Source: Nicotiana tabacum
Taxonomy: Eukaryota; Streptophyta; Magnoliopsida; Solanales; Solanaceae
DNA: 64,000 bases
Reading direction: 5' to 3'
NCBI RefSeq assembly: GCF_000715075.1
Contig: NC_134102.1
Span: 47,253,348 to 47,317,347, forward strand
Positions 45,156-58,175 of this stretch are shown here, in pieces; position 1 is the first letter of the stretch, and each line of letters opens with the position of its first letter. The notes beneath the pieces are model-generated. The model was not told the origin of the DNA. It made no database searches and was given only the letters and a program-made list of their open reading frames with translations. The translations under genes and the position numbers were made by a program.

Positions 45156-48100
45156 CATTCGTCCTCGAATGTTGACTGATGCACTTATCAGTCTCATAAA
45201 CTATAGCTCTTACGAATAATTTAGTATTGTCCTTGACATCTAAACAACTATTCTGTGAATAAATCCAAAGCCTAGGGCATTCCCCCCTTTAGGCCTCTTT
45301 TTCGCACCACAACCTGTGGTCGGAATTCTTCCAATCTCGTTACTGTTTCTACCTCTGTCCGTGCAGCCTGTACGACTCTATCCCTGTATGTGCTCCTATT
45401 CGACTCTTCTCTCCTCTTTTCTCCAGCTATTATACAATCTTTAGGCCTCACTTTGTGAACATATATAGACTATGACAAGCTGTCCCTCTAGGCATCTATA
45501 TGTGTACTGAAGTCCTTCACTTGGTACTTTGTCAAACTTACGACTATTGCTATATCTTGTTTCATAGCCTCGGTTATCTATATTTATGGCTTTACTACAT
45601 CTAGGTAGGTTATACTATACCATAACACTTACTGCGGTTTATTATTACCAAGGTTTACTACTCAACTCCAGGTTACTCTCTCGCTACTTATCCGATATGT
45701 ATAAATCTAAGTCCTTTAGTTCTTTCTCATTACTGTTCATCTTAATAATGACGGCCTAATCTCATCTCATACTTTGGAACTTTTATCCGCCTATTGTTGA
45801 TTCACCTTAATGTTGATCTATAATCTACCACTGATAACTTGAAACCTCTTACTTAATACATTGTCGTTAGGGCTCACATCTCATCGGGGAACATCTGAAG
45901 TTATTTGCCTGATCCACCTATGGATGATAATAATCTTCAATAACCATATTTCATAGCATCCCAACGTGATTCATCTTATGGGGGTATTCTAATCCCATGC
46001 AATTCATGAAATGACTTCTCTTTGAATCATTACTCAATCGAAGTCCTAAATGTCACCCACTTATCATTTATCACAATTACACCCTTATTCTACTACCAGG
46101 GAAGCATTCCCTCTTTTCCAAATGTTCCTAGTCTTAAAATCCTCCGTGTTTATTCAGGTTATATAGGGCTTTCTATAACTTACATGAACCATCAACTCTC
46201 TTGTTTAGGTTATATAGGGCTTTCTATAACTTACAGGAACCATCAGCTCTCTTGTTTTGATGGGCTTAATCCTAAGGCCTTGCCTATTCTCGTCACCTTC
46301 TCATTCACCTTTTCTTATCCTTACTCATGTATACCTAAAACCTTTTTGCTCTACCATACTTTAGCTTACAACCTACACATATCTATTTATATTACTCGCA
46401 ACCTTCCTTTAACTTGCTAGCACTATAGATTTCCTTATATTATTCTGGAACCTCAAGCGAGACATCACGCTATCTCTAACTCTTCTTTACTCTCTTAACT
46501 AGACCTCTCGGTACCTGGAAACTATAGGCTAGAAGATATGCCACTAACGACACAACTATCATTTGAGGATACTGAATCAGAGCGCTTCTAGTCCTCTATC
46601 TGAAGTCTGGACTATTCACAACCTTTTGCACTTGAGTATCTCGTACCTTCTTCACATTTACCTTACTTACCTTTAAATTTAGCATTGTATTTTCTGTCTC
46701 TTTCATAACTACCATTCCATATAGGTGGAATCCACATCCACAACTTTGAAGCTCTACTATAATACTTGCACCTGTATTGCATATACAATCCACTGGGAGC
46801 TCCATACTTACTCCTTATGAGGCTGGTACTTTTCTAACTAGCTTTATCATAGAGCCGTTATAGAATATGGTTGTTGTACTATCTCTCTTGTACCTTTGAT
46901 ATTAAGAGTGATTCTACAGTTTTTTGAATCATGCTTCATATAATTATCAAGGTCTAATAATAAGACTCTTGATTCACTTAGTTGATGTAACTCTTTAGTT
47001 TCCTCTTCTCTCTCAGCCTTTAATTAGGCTTAAGCTATCTTCCGATCTGCGGCTCAGGGTATTAGTTATTACTTTCGCCTTTGGTGGACGCTATGGAACA
47101 TCCATAATATAATCTTCTAACAATTCAAGCTTTTGTTTGTGAGGTGGACTCAATTCTTTCTTTTAACTTATACCGGAGTCTCATATAACTGTATGAATGT
47201 CAACATATATGTTGTATGGATAGTACTCTGAAATCTTGAGTGCGGTCATAGCGTAACTAACTCTGGGTCGTAGCTCGAATAATTCCTTTCCTACCTTCTC
47301 AACTTTCTTTAAAATTAAGCAATTACTTCTCCTGGTCGTTCTGCCACTTGTTGCATGAATACTTGGCTTATCTTAGTGCACACACCTATTGGAATTTCGT
47401 GCAACTCATATGATCTCGAATATTACTTTTGATTTTACTTCTCGTCCCTTAGTCACGACAGGTGCCACTTTGTTATGAAATGCATACAATGTCGTAGTGA
47501 GACTGTTGTTACAAGATCATTTCTTCTTTAGGTCATTATGCTTATGTTGAAGTCTTCTTCCTTATTTCCTCAGCTAGGCTTTCGTTGTAGCACTTAGGGA
47601 AGACTCTTTGACTCTTGTAAAGCTGTGAGCTTATCATATCATATACCCGACGGAATTTTTGATGTTCTTACTCACCTATAAATATCTTTAGTTACATACC
47701 TCCGTGCCCTTGTTCTCATAGGGTTACTTCTGAACTCATTTTTTTGTCTCCCCCGTGGCACTCTTTTTATTTCCGTAACACTTTTACAGCAACTATAACT
47801 ACCTGAACTCCGATCTGAATATTTCTCAAGGATTACGATGTCATATATGTGAGACTGAATTTCTTGTGTTGGGTTTCACGATGTTTATCTTGCATGATCT
47901 GCTGATTTATCAGAAACCTCTTGTCTAGCCATAACTAGGCTCTTCCTGGATCAACTACTAACTACTCGTCAGTCCATGCTCATATCTATATTCTGTGTAA
48001 CCTCTCTTGGGTTATGTCTTTTGTCTTAACTTGCCTTTCACACTGGATCCTAATGTATCAAGTGTTCATTCGCACTTTTTTTATCAATAACATGTTGGCC

Positions 48101-49827
48101 AGGGACCCTTATTGTCTCTCCCCGGCATCGTGCTTGCATAATGTTCTGGAGTCGTAACATATCTGTAGGATCTGAATAAATGCAATCTCATTCTTTTCAA
48201 TTTTTTGTCGTATTCTTCCTTTACCATTCCATAGTTACCTGAACCACTTAACTCCTACTTAATACCATATCACACAATTTTCCCCCCTTTAGGGGAGTAC
48301 TAGCATTTAATTCTATGAAGATATAAATATTTTACCTCTTCATCTTCGGCGTCTTTTCACATCTTCACTGACTCTTACTTGTCTTGTGGTAACCCTTCTG
48401 TACCAGGGATAACTGAATTTCTTACATGTAACTAGCATACTTAGTCCCTCAAGCTTAACTCTGCTCACAGTGCTTGCTTTAGGGAAGCATCTTCTAGAAT
48501 GACCTTTAAAGGTCATTCTTCCATTGTCTATTCTATTATTGCTGAAACGTGATCTCTGAAATTCTCACAATGCCGACTATTATCAAATCCTTCAATCCCT
48601 AAATCATGTTCGATTTATTTTTTTCTTGTTTACTAACCCATACTAATTTCTATTACTCAGGAGTTCTAACTTAGCCTTCTAGTAATAATGTTGGAGTCAC
48701 CAACTCATTTATCCAAATAAGGATATAACTTTATGGCTTATACTCTTTATGGTCTCAAGGCCTGTCACCTCTTATCTTTTCCTTCACTTGAGTATAGACT
48801 CTGTCATCCTGTCATATTTTGATTTACTGCTATCACCAATTTATCACATCTTACTCATAATACTTCATTTACTCTCTTCTCATTCTCCTGCAAATATCTC
48901 TGTCTATTACCTTATTCTGAAAACTTCAACAAAATATTGTTTCACCTTTAGCTCCCCTTGCTCCATCTACTAGCTCTTTGGGTCGCCTAACATTCTCTCT
49001 TGACTAGGGACAGGAGCCATACTAAGGTAAATATTTGTCCTTCTAGGAGTCTATTGCCTGTCTTCTGAAATTTCTGAACATTCTAGTATTCATATTTGAC
49101 TGTTCTATTCTAGAGTGCACCATTTGGGTGTCTCACAAGGAGATCTATTACCACGTTTGCACTATCCTTCGAAAATTTTAGCTAATGATAACAATCCATC
49201 CACCATTTTGGGATACTCTAACCCTAGCTAGATCCTGATGTCTCATCTTTCTCTTAAACAATAAATGTTAGCTCCCATAGGGCATAACTGAGATGGGTGT
49301 GGCTAATTGTATATATCTTTGTTACTATGGAAACTAACTCAGAATGCTTATATTTACCTGCCTGAATTGTAAATATTGATAATCTTCACTAACTGGGTAC
49401 CACGTACCCTTCTTCACCTTGCTTCTTTTACTTGTTGAAAATTGTGTCTACCTTCTGATTCTCTTATTGCTTTTTACCATATAGGTGGATAAGATATTCA
49501 TGCCTTAGGGTTCCTTATCAAGAAGCTTACATGTCTTAGTACACACATGATCTGCTGAAGACCTCACATTTACTCATCGTAAGCATGATGCAAAATTGAG
49601 TTCTTCTGACTCAATTCTTCTACAGCCACATTCAATCTCTTACCAACAGTCTTTCTAGATGTAGGTATCATTGTATTATAAAAGAAAATAAAAGTTAGGA
49701 GTTTGAATCTTACAGCTGAGCACTACCATACGATCTAGAGTAAGAAGAAAGAGTGAAAGTCCTAAATGCCCTATAGCCTTCTGCTTATAAATGTGGTGTA
49801 CAACACACCCATAAACAAGACTCTACT
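45156..49827 (-). other. E5 interior, non-coding
   Basis: No gag-pol motif on either strand. The plus strand is rich in C and T, so the sense strand is purine-rich, as in E2. It is collinear with E2 21116-25370 in reverse. The longest frame (46022-46420, plus, 132 residues) is antisense, has no known motif and is lengthened by a local 51-bp duplication. The leader hairpin at about 49790-49808 reads GTGTG-TTGTACAC-CACAT on the minus strand. Confidence 0.75.
46156..46257. repeat. 51-bp tandem duplication in E5 interior
   Basis: Two copies of AGGTTATATAGGGCTTTCTA-type sequence, 46156-46206 and 46207-46257, differing at a few bases. The homologous stretch of E2 (around 24550) has one copy. Confidence 0.9.
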
Positions 49828-50029
49828 GAACAACTACTGATATACAAAATATACAGGACTCGTCTACAAGCCTCTAAAGATAACTGAACTGTACCATGGT
49901 CGGGACAGGGCCTCGACCTACCCATCAAACCTATATAAATAAAATGGACTCCAAGGTCTAGACCTGGTAACTCTAGGGAAGTGGAGTTTACCAACCAATC
50001 TGATGTTTGGCTCTGTCTACTGGGAAGGT
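49828..50029 (-). repeat. E5 5' LTR, inner piece
   Basis: Matches 42672-42870. It is joined directly to leader sequence, so the first 271 bp of this LTR side, the primer site and part of the leader are deleted. Its other end is joined to the truncated tandem family. Confidence 0.88.
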
Positions 50030-53000
50030 ATACCCATTCTGCGGTCCATTATACGACCGCAGACCTACTTTCGGAGGGTTAATTTTTCTATTTTCATAAC
50101 CCGATCCCATTTTGATAAATAGCTTTTGGGGCTTATTTTGGGGTGTTTCTTTTTAGGGTTTTAGAGAGAGGGGAGAGAATTTTAGAGAGAGAAGGAGGGA
50201 ACCTAATATTATAATCATCCAATCTTGCACCAATCTTCAAGAATCAAGGAAGCTAATCACAAGATCTTCATCTAAGAGGTAAGGTTCCATACCCTAGTTT
50301 CCAATTTTGAATTTGGGCAAAAAATGGTTGATTTGGAGTATGATTCTTGGGTATAAGAGCATTATTTATACATGCTTGTACTAATAAGGTTTGTGGGAAG
50401 ATTGTTGAGCTCAAATAAGTAAAGATTGGGTTGTGGAGTGAAGGAAATCTTGTAGAAGAACCTTGTAGTTAGATTTACACACCTAGTGTTTGATAAAATG
50501 CTCAAATGAGCTGAGATTATGAATATCTTCCTAATAATGGTTCAATTTTATTATGTCTCAAAATAGATTGGGATTTCTAGAATTTTCGGAACGTTGTAGT
50601 AATTTAAGGAAAGCTCAAAGCAAGGTACGTTGGCTAAACTTCATAGAATTGAATTCCATGATGCTCTTGTAAGCTCCGAGTTATTCTTTATAAATCAATT
50701 ATTCCGAATAAGCTTTGTGTTGAAAGGTATATATTCAAAATGTATTTCGGATACTCTTATCATATGATGTTATCCTTCGGGAATGTGTTCAAAGCATGAG
50801 TTGGGTATAAAAATATTATGACTCCAAGTAGCGTTTCAAGTGAAGGCTATTATGCCAAATTGTGTAAGAAGTCTCAATGTACATAAGACTCTTATTTGCT
50901 CATAGGTGTACTAAAAGTCATGATTTGAGATTCTTTGTTGTCGATAATTTATAAAGATGCTTGAAAGTGAAAGTAGTGAGTTGGGGATATAAAGTGTAGA
51001 CACCGTGCCAATGATGAAAGTTATGATTATGGCCAATAGAGCCAATGAAATGAAATGATGTGTGAAATATGATGATGAGTATTGAAAGTAATGAAATGAA
51101 AGTATGGAATATAAGATACGACCAATGTGCCATGAATGAAGAATAATATGTATGGCAAAAGGGAACCAATGAAATAATGATGTTGTATGTAATTGAAAGT
51201 ACTAATGAAGTGATAGTATGAAGATCAAATGTGGTTGTTCGCCTAAATGAGAATTATGAGCTGTTGTATGTCCCAATGGTATCAACTATAGTTGTATGCT
51301 TCTGAAATAATGTATGTAAATGACTTCGATGTTAAGTACTCAAGAATCATGAACTTAGCTAATGAACTCAAGATGTCAAGTGAGTAAATAACGAGATGGA
51401 AAGGAGATGTCCTATGCTAAATGATGATGAACCTTGAGAAAGGAAATTGGGCTTATGTGCCATTGAAATTGACTTATTGATTCACCATGCATGTGCTAAT
51501 GTAATGTGTTGTGTTTCTCCATGATGGGCATGAACTTGAAGTGTTCCAATGATCCGGGAACTTACGACCTTAATGTAATGTTAATCATGTCGTTTGAGTT
51601 TATACATGGTTATATGCATAATGATGTGTTATGAACCCTACGGACGGTCTATGAAACGCATAGGTATATCGTGTTATGAAATCCTATGGACGGTCTATGA
51701 AACGCATAGGAATATTGTGTTATCAAATCATGTGGACGGTCTATGAAACGCACAGGTGTATTGTGTAAGTAAACACTGTGAACGGTCTATGAAATGCACA
51801 GGTGTATTGTGTAGGTAAACACTGTGAACGGTCTATGAAACGCACAGGTGTATCTTATGGTATATGTGAATCCTGTGGACGGTCTATGAAACGCATAGGT
51901 GTATAATATCATATGTTAACACTATGAACGGTCTATGAAACGCACAGGTGTATTGTGTAAGTAAACATTATGAACGGTCTATGAAACGCACAGATATATT
52001 GTGTAAGTAAACACTGTGAACGGTCTATGAAACGCACAAGTGTATCGTATGGTATATATGAATCCTATGAACGGTCTATGAAATGTATAGGTGCATTGTG
52101 TATTAAATCCTATGAACGATCTATGAAATGCATAGGTGTATAATATGATTTGTGAACACTAGGGACGGTCTATGAAATGCATAGGGGTAAGATAAGAGAG
52201 GGATATGGACGGTCAAGTGAGATACATTGTCAACGCAAACATTATGAGCCATTTTCATTGGCCTTGTTTGTGCATGTTTTTTCAATTACTTTATATTATG
52301 TGTTCCGCGTATAGATCATATGGCTCAGTTGACCCTAAAAGAAGTTTAGAATGATGCAAGTATAATAAGGCTTGATATTTCAACCTACGTGATGTTTTGT
52401 AGTCTTTTGGCGTACGTTAATGAAAGAAATATGAAATGCTATGATTGATATAAAAACAAAGGGTTTGATGTCTCGAATAAGACAGCCTAGCTGATCGGGT
52501 CGTGATCGGACTCCGTGATAAGAGGACGGTGGTATTGGTATTGTGAATAATGGTATTGTGAACAATGGTATATTGGTTCTAAGACTCACTAGTTTGAAAT
52601 TATGGGAATTTACGTGACACTTGATGTTTTGGTATTGTTCGAGACTTTCATTGATTTTGTGATTATTCCTCCTTGTAATATTAATTATTTTATTGAGAGG
52701 GTGTTTCGTGTTACATACTAGTACTATTCGACAGTACTAACGTCCCTTTTGCCGGGGGCGCTGCATCTTTTAATGGATGCAGGTATACTTCTACATGATG
52801 ATATGGATCTTTGGTAGGGATCTTCTGTGCATCAGATTATGGTGAGCCTGCTACAATTCCAGTGGGCACTCGAGTCTAGTTGGTATTATGTACTTAGGTA
52901 TCTATTGTCATAGAAGCTCCATGTACACTGTGGGTCATGTACTTAAGTTTTGAGTTTCGTCATGTATTTATATTCACAGATATTTATAAAGCTATGTACC

Positions 53001-53196
53001 CATCACGAGTGAAAAAGGAAAAGAAAAAAATATTATGAGCCATTGAGCCAAATGTATTCAATATGAAAGTCATGATCTAATTATGTTTTGATAAATCATG
53101 CATGAGTTATGATGAGAGGTTGATGTAACGTAGGCTTGCTCGACTGGGTTCACTCAGTTGAGCACCGATCGTGCTCCTCGAGTTTGGGGTGTGACA
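50030..53196 (+). repeat. LTR-A, 5'-truncated
   Basis: Begins ATACCCATTCTGCGG, aligned with 54366 in LTR-B, and ends TTTGGGGTGTGACA. The flanking E5 LTR has lost the sequence corresponding to about 42871-43166, so one deletion probably removed both flanks. It contains the 46-bp hairpin minisatellite at 51637-52190. Confidence 0.9.
51637..52190 (+). repeat. 46-bp hairpin minisatellite in LTR-A
   Basis: About a dozen units with a near-constant loop, GACGGTCTATGAAACG or GAACGGTCTATGAAACG, flanked by arms that pair: CCTATG/CATAGG in some units and CTGTG/CACAG in others. Spacers read TGTATTGTGTAAGTAAACA or GTATATGTGAATC. Confidence 0.93.
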
Positions 53197-53834
53197 AACT
53201 TGGTATCAGAGCATGGTTATGGATTCCTAAGGTGTCATGGAGCTGTGTTAGTAGAGTCCCTCTTATCGGTGTGTTGCCGGCCACACTTATAATAGGTAGG
53301 CTACAACGACATTTAGGAAATATTTCTCTTCTTCTATCCTCGATCATGCGTTAATGTTCCAAGTTAGTCTCAGAGTTCCCTTGTTAATACCAAGGAATGT
53401 AGCACATCGTGCTATGAAATGCTAAAGGCATAAGTATTAAAGGAATGATGCACATGACAGTCATAATGTGTGAGGAACCCAATTGTCCTCGTAATGGACG
53501 AAGAAAAAGCCAATGATACGACCAAAGGTAAGAAAGATCATAAAGTTGGCCTGGAGAGTCATAGTTGTTGATTTCATATATATATGGTGCAAAGTGTTAT
53601 TATCTATATGTTGTATATGATTGATTTTTGGGATTCTCTGACAGGTGGATAGGCCTAGTTACAGGGGAAACTCTACCAAAATCTTTAAGTAAGTTGAGAT
53701 TTTGGATAGGAAGTATAAGACCCATGTAGTCATAAGTGCCTATGTATAACGTTTGGAGGTAAAATGATGGTAACCCTATTCTTAGAATGGACTTATAAAA
53801 TATTCGAGGATGAATGTTCTTAAGTAGCGGAGAA
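53197..53834 (+). other. First 638-bp interior of the tandem element
   Basis: Primer site TGGTATCAGAGC at 53201-53212 and hairpin GTGTG-TTGCCGGC-CACAC at 53269-53286. The rest is non-coding apart from a terminal phrase, ATATTCGAGGATGAATGTTC, typical of the end of chromodomain elements. The terminal tract before LTR-B reads GTAGCGGAGAA, a degraded polypurine tract compared with GTGGGGGAGAA in the second interior. Short frames at 53136-53354 and 53600-53842 lack known motifs. Confidence 0.88.
53269..53286 (+). other. DIS-like hairpin in tandem-element leader
   Basis: GTGTG stem, TTGCCGGC loop with the palindrome GCCGGC, CACAC stem; 57 nt after the primer site. The same hairpin is at 57610-57627. 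Confidence 0.5.
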
Positions 53835-56800
53835 TGTAACACCCCGGAAAATTTCGAAGTACTTGAGCGCTAGTAAGAAAGTAGATGTGCGCTAATTATA
53901 TTATTTTCTGTGTAAACAAGGAATATTATATGAATTATATCAATTGATCATAATAATATATGTATGAAGTGCATTAAGAATAGTTTATGGTCAAAGAAGA
54001 GCCTCAAGGCTAAGGCAAGTTGAAAATTTCATGATAGAATAAAGTTTCAAGTGAGTTCGCACAAGACCTAATTTTAAACGAGCATCTCTATCTAGATATG
54101 AAGAGTTATATGGTCTACTACCTATCACATTAAATCCCTTTGGGTCTAATTTCCAACGCCTCAAACCGTTCGTCATTTGGACATTCCTACAAGACGTTAT
54201 GACCAAATTACCAAAGGCTGAAAAAATGCGATTCTGCGACCAATTCTGCGATCGCAGAACCATTATGCGATCGCAGAAGTAGTTATGCGACTGCAAAATG
54301 GTCACAGACCTGTCCAGTGAAGCCCATTTCTGGGCATCGATTTTGCAGTGCATTTTGTGAACCGCATACCCATTTTGCGGTCCATTATGCAACCGCAGAC
54401 CTGCTTTCGGAGGGTTAATTTTTTTATTTTCATAACCTGGCCCCATTTTGATAAATAGCCTTTGGGGCTTATTTTGGGGTAATTTTCTGAGGGTTTTAGA
54501 GAGAGGTGAGAGCATTTTAGAAAGAGAAGGAGGGAACCTAACATTATAATTATCTAATATTGCACCAATCTTCAAGAATCAAGGAAGCTAATCACAAGAT
54601 CTTCATCTAAGAGGTAAGGTTCCATACCCTAGTTTCCAATTTTGAATTTGGGTAAAGGATGGTTGATTTGGAGTATGATTCTTGGGTATAAGAGTATTAT
54701 TTACACATGCTTGTACTAATAAGGTTTGTGGAAAGATTGTTGAGCTCAAATAAGTAAAGATTGGATTGTGGAGTGAGGGAAATCTTGTAGAAGAACCTTG
54801 TAGTTAGATTTACACACCTAGTGTTTGATAAAATGCTCAAATGAGCTGAGATCATGAATATCTTCCTAATAATAGTTCAATTTTGTTATGTCTCAAAATA
54901 GATTGGGATTGATATAATTTTCGGAACGTTGTAGTAATTTAAGAAAAGCTCAAAGCAAGGTATGTTGGCTAAACTTCTTTGATAGAATTGAATTCCACGA
55001 TGCTCTTGTAAGCCCCGAGTTATTCTTTATAAATCAATTATTCCAAATAAGCTTTGTGTTGAAAGGTATATATTCAAAATGTATTTCGGATACTTTTATC
55101 ATATGATGTTATCCTTCGAGAATGTGTTCAAAGCATGAGTTGGGTATAAAAATATTATGACTCCAAGTAGCGTTTCAAGTGAAGGCTATTATGCCAAATT
55201 GTGTAAGAAGTCTCAATGTATATAAGACTCTTATTTGCTCATAGGTGTACTAAAAGTCATGATTTGAGATTCTTTGTTGTCGATAATTTATAAAGATGCT
55301 TGAAAGTGAAAGTAGTGAGTTGGGGATATAAAGTGTAGACACCGTGCCAATAATGAAAGTTATGATTGTGGCCAATAGAGCCAATGAAATGAAATGATGT
55401 GTGAAATATGATGATGAGTATTGAAAGTAATGAAATAAAAGTATGGAATATAAGATACGGCCACTGTGCCATGAATGAAGAATAATATGTATGGCAAAAA
55501 GGGAACCAATGAAATAATGATGTTGTATGTAATTGAAAGTGCTAATTAAGTGATAGTATGAAGATCAAATGTGGTTGTTCGCCTAAATGAGAATTATGAG
55601 GTGTTTTATGTCCCAATGGTTTCAACTATAGTTGTATGCTTCTGAAATAATATATGTAAATAACTTCGATGTTAAGAACTCAAGAATCATGAACTTAGCT
55701 AATGACCTCAAGATGTCAAATGAGTAAATAACGAGATGGAAAGGAGATGTCCTATGCTAAATGATGATGAACTTTGAGAAAGGAAATTGGGCTTATGTGC
55801 CATTGAAATTGACTTATTGATTCACCATGCATGTGCTAATGTAATGTGTTGTGTTTCTCCATGATGGGCATGAACTTGAAGTGTTCCAATGATCCGGGAA
55901 TTTACGACCTTAATGTAATGTTAATCATGTCGCTTTGAGTTTATACATGGTTATATACATAATGATGTGTTATGAACCCTATGGGCGGTCTATGAAACGA
56001 ATAGGTATATCTTGTTATGAAATCCTATGGACGGTCTATGAAACGCATAGGTATATTGTATTATTAAATCATGTGGACGGTCTATGAAACGCACATGTGT
56101 ATTGTGTAAGTAAACACTGTGAACGGTCTATGAAACGCACAGGTGTATTGTGTAAGTAAACATTGTGAACGGTCTATGAAACGCACAGGTGTATCTTATG
56201 GTATATGTGAATCATGTGGACGGTCTATGAAACGCATAGGTGTATAATATCATATGTGAACACTGTGAACGGCCTATGAAATGCACAGGTGTATTGTGTA
56301 AGTAAACACTATGAATGGTCTATAAAACGTACAGATATATTGTGTAAGTAAACACTGTGAACGGTCTATGAAACGCACAAGTGTATCGTATGGTATATAT
56401 GAATCCTATGAATGGTCTATGAAACGTATAGGTGTATTGTGTATTAACTCCTATAAACGATCTATGAAATGCATAGGTGTATAATATGATTTGTGAACAC
56501 TAGGGACGGTCTATGAAATGCATAGGGGTAAGATAAGAGAGGGATATGGACGGTCAAGTGAGATACATTGTCAACGCAAACATTATGAGCCATTTTCATT
56601 GGCCTTGTTTGTACATGTTTTTTCAATTACTTTATATTATGTGTTCCGCGTATAGATCATATGGCTCAGTTGACCCTAAAAGAAGTTTAGAATGATGCAA
56701 GTATAATAAGGCTTGATATTTCAGCCTACGTGATGTTTTGTAGTCTTTTGGCATACGTTAATGAAAGAAATATGAAATGCTATGATTGATATAAAAACAA

Positions 56801-57537
56801 AGGGTTTGATGTCTCAAATAAGACAGCCTAGCTGATCGGGTCGTGATCGGACTCCGTGATAAGAGGACGGTGGTATTGGTATTGTGAATAATGGTATTGT
56901 GAACAATGGTATATTGGTTCTAAGACTCACTAGTCTGAAATTATGGGAATTTACGTGACACTTGATGTTTTGGTATTGTTCGAGACTTTCATTGATTTTG
57001 TGATTATTCCTCCTTGTAATATTAATTATTTTATTGAGAGGGTGTTTCGTGTTACATACTAGTACTATTCGACAGTACTAACGTCCCTTTTGCCGGGGGC
57101 GCTGCATCTTTTAATGGATGCAGGTATACTTCTACATGATGATATGGATCTTTGGTAGGGATCTTCTGTGCATCAGATTATGGTGAGCCTGCTACAATTC
57201 CAGTGGGCACTCGAGTCTAGTTGGTATTATGTACTTAGGTATCTATTGTCATAGAAGCTCCATGTACACTGTGGGTCATGTACTTAAGTTTTGAGTTTCG
57301 TCATGTATTTATATTCACAGATATTTATAAAGCTATGTACCCATCACGAGTGAAAAAGGAAAAGAAAAAAATATTATGAGCCATTGAGCCAAATGTATTC
57401 AATATGAAAGTCATGATCTAATTATGTTTTGATAAATAATGCATGAGTTATGATGAGAGGTTGATGTAACGTAGGCTTGCTCGACTGGGTTCACTTAGTT
57501 GAGCGTCGGTCGTGCTTCTCGAGTTTGGGGTGTGACA
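53835..57537 (+). repeat. LTR-B, chimeric middle LTR
   Basis: 3703 bp, TGTAACACCCC to TTTGGGGTGTGACA. From about 54410 to 56410 it is nearly identical to LTR-C; beyond about 56420 it follows LTR-A, and its first 570 bp differ clearly from LTR-C, including a 19-bp GCGATCGCAGAA-type copy. The GCGATCGCAG dyad cluster is at 54225-54405. The antisense 194-residue frame 53991-54575 is LTR sequence, not a gene. Confidence 0.92.
55976..56520 (+). repeat. 46-bp hairpin minisatellite in LTR-B
   Basis: Same array as in LTR-A. Its first part matches LTR-C base for base to about 56410 and its last units match LTR-A, so the switch lies inside the array. Confidence 0.92.
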
Positions 57538-58175
57538 AACTTGGTATCAGAGCATGGTTATGGATTCCTAAGGTGTCATGGAGCTGTGTTAGTAGAGTCC
57601 CTCTTATCGGTGTGTTGCCGGCCACACTTATAATAGGTAGGCTACAACGACATTTAGGAAATATTTCTCTTCTTCTATCCTCGATCATGCGTTAATGTTC
57701 CAAGTTAGTCTCAGAGTTCCCTTGTTAATACCAAGGAATGTAGCACATCGTGCTACGAAATGCTAAAGGCATAAGTATTAAAGGAATGATGCACATGACA
57801 GTCATAATGTGTGAGGAACCCAATTGTCCTCGTAATGGACGAAGAAAAAGCCAATGATACGACCAAAGGTAAGAAAGATCATAAAGTTGGCCTGGAGAGT
57901 CATAGTTATTGATTTCATATATATATGGTGCAAAGTGGTATTATCTATACGTTGTATATGATTGATTTTTGGGATTCTCTAACAGGTGGATAGGCCTAGT
58001 TACAGGGGAAACTCTACCAAAATTTTTAAGTAAGTTGAGATTTTGGATAGGAAGTATAAGACCCATGTAGTCATAAGTGCCTATGTATAACGTTTGGAGG
58101 TAAAATTATGGTAACCCTATTCTTAGAAGGGACTTATAAAACATTCGAAGACGAATGTTCTTAAGTGGGGGAGAA
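57538..58175 (+). other. Second 638-bp interior of the tandem element
   Basis: Near copy of 53197-53834, with roughly a dozen differences. Primer site at 57542-57553, hairpin at 57610-57627 and an intact purine tract, GTGGGGGAGAA, before LTR-C. Confidence 0.9.

Noticed and set aside
46022..46420. 132-residue plus-strand frame with an internal repeat
   Set aside because: Antisense to E5, extended by a local duplication, not open in E2.
53136..53354. 72-residue frame repeated at 57477-57695
   Set aside because: Spans the LTR end, primer site and leader hairpin of the tandem element; conserved only because the DNA is duplicated.
53991..54575. 194-residue antisense frame, partly repeated at 58332-58897
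   Set aside because: Lies entirely in LTR-B; the LTR-C copy is broken, and repetition simply reflects LTR identity. No recognised domain.
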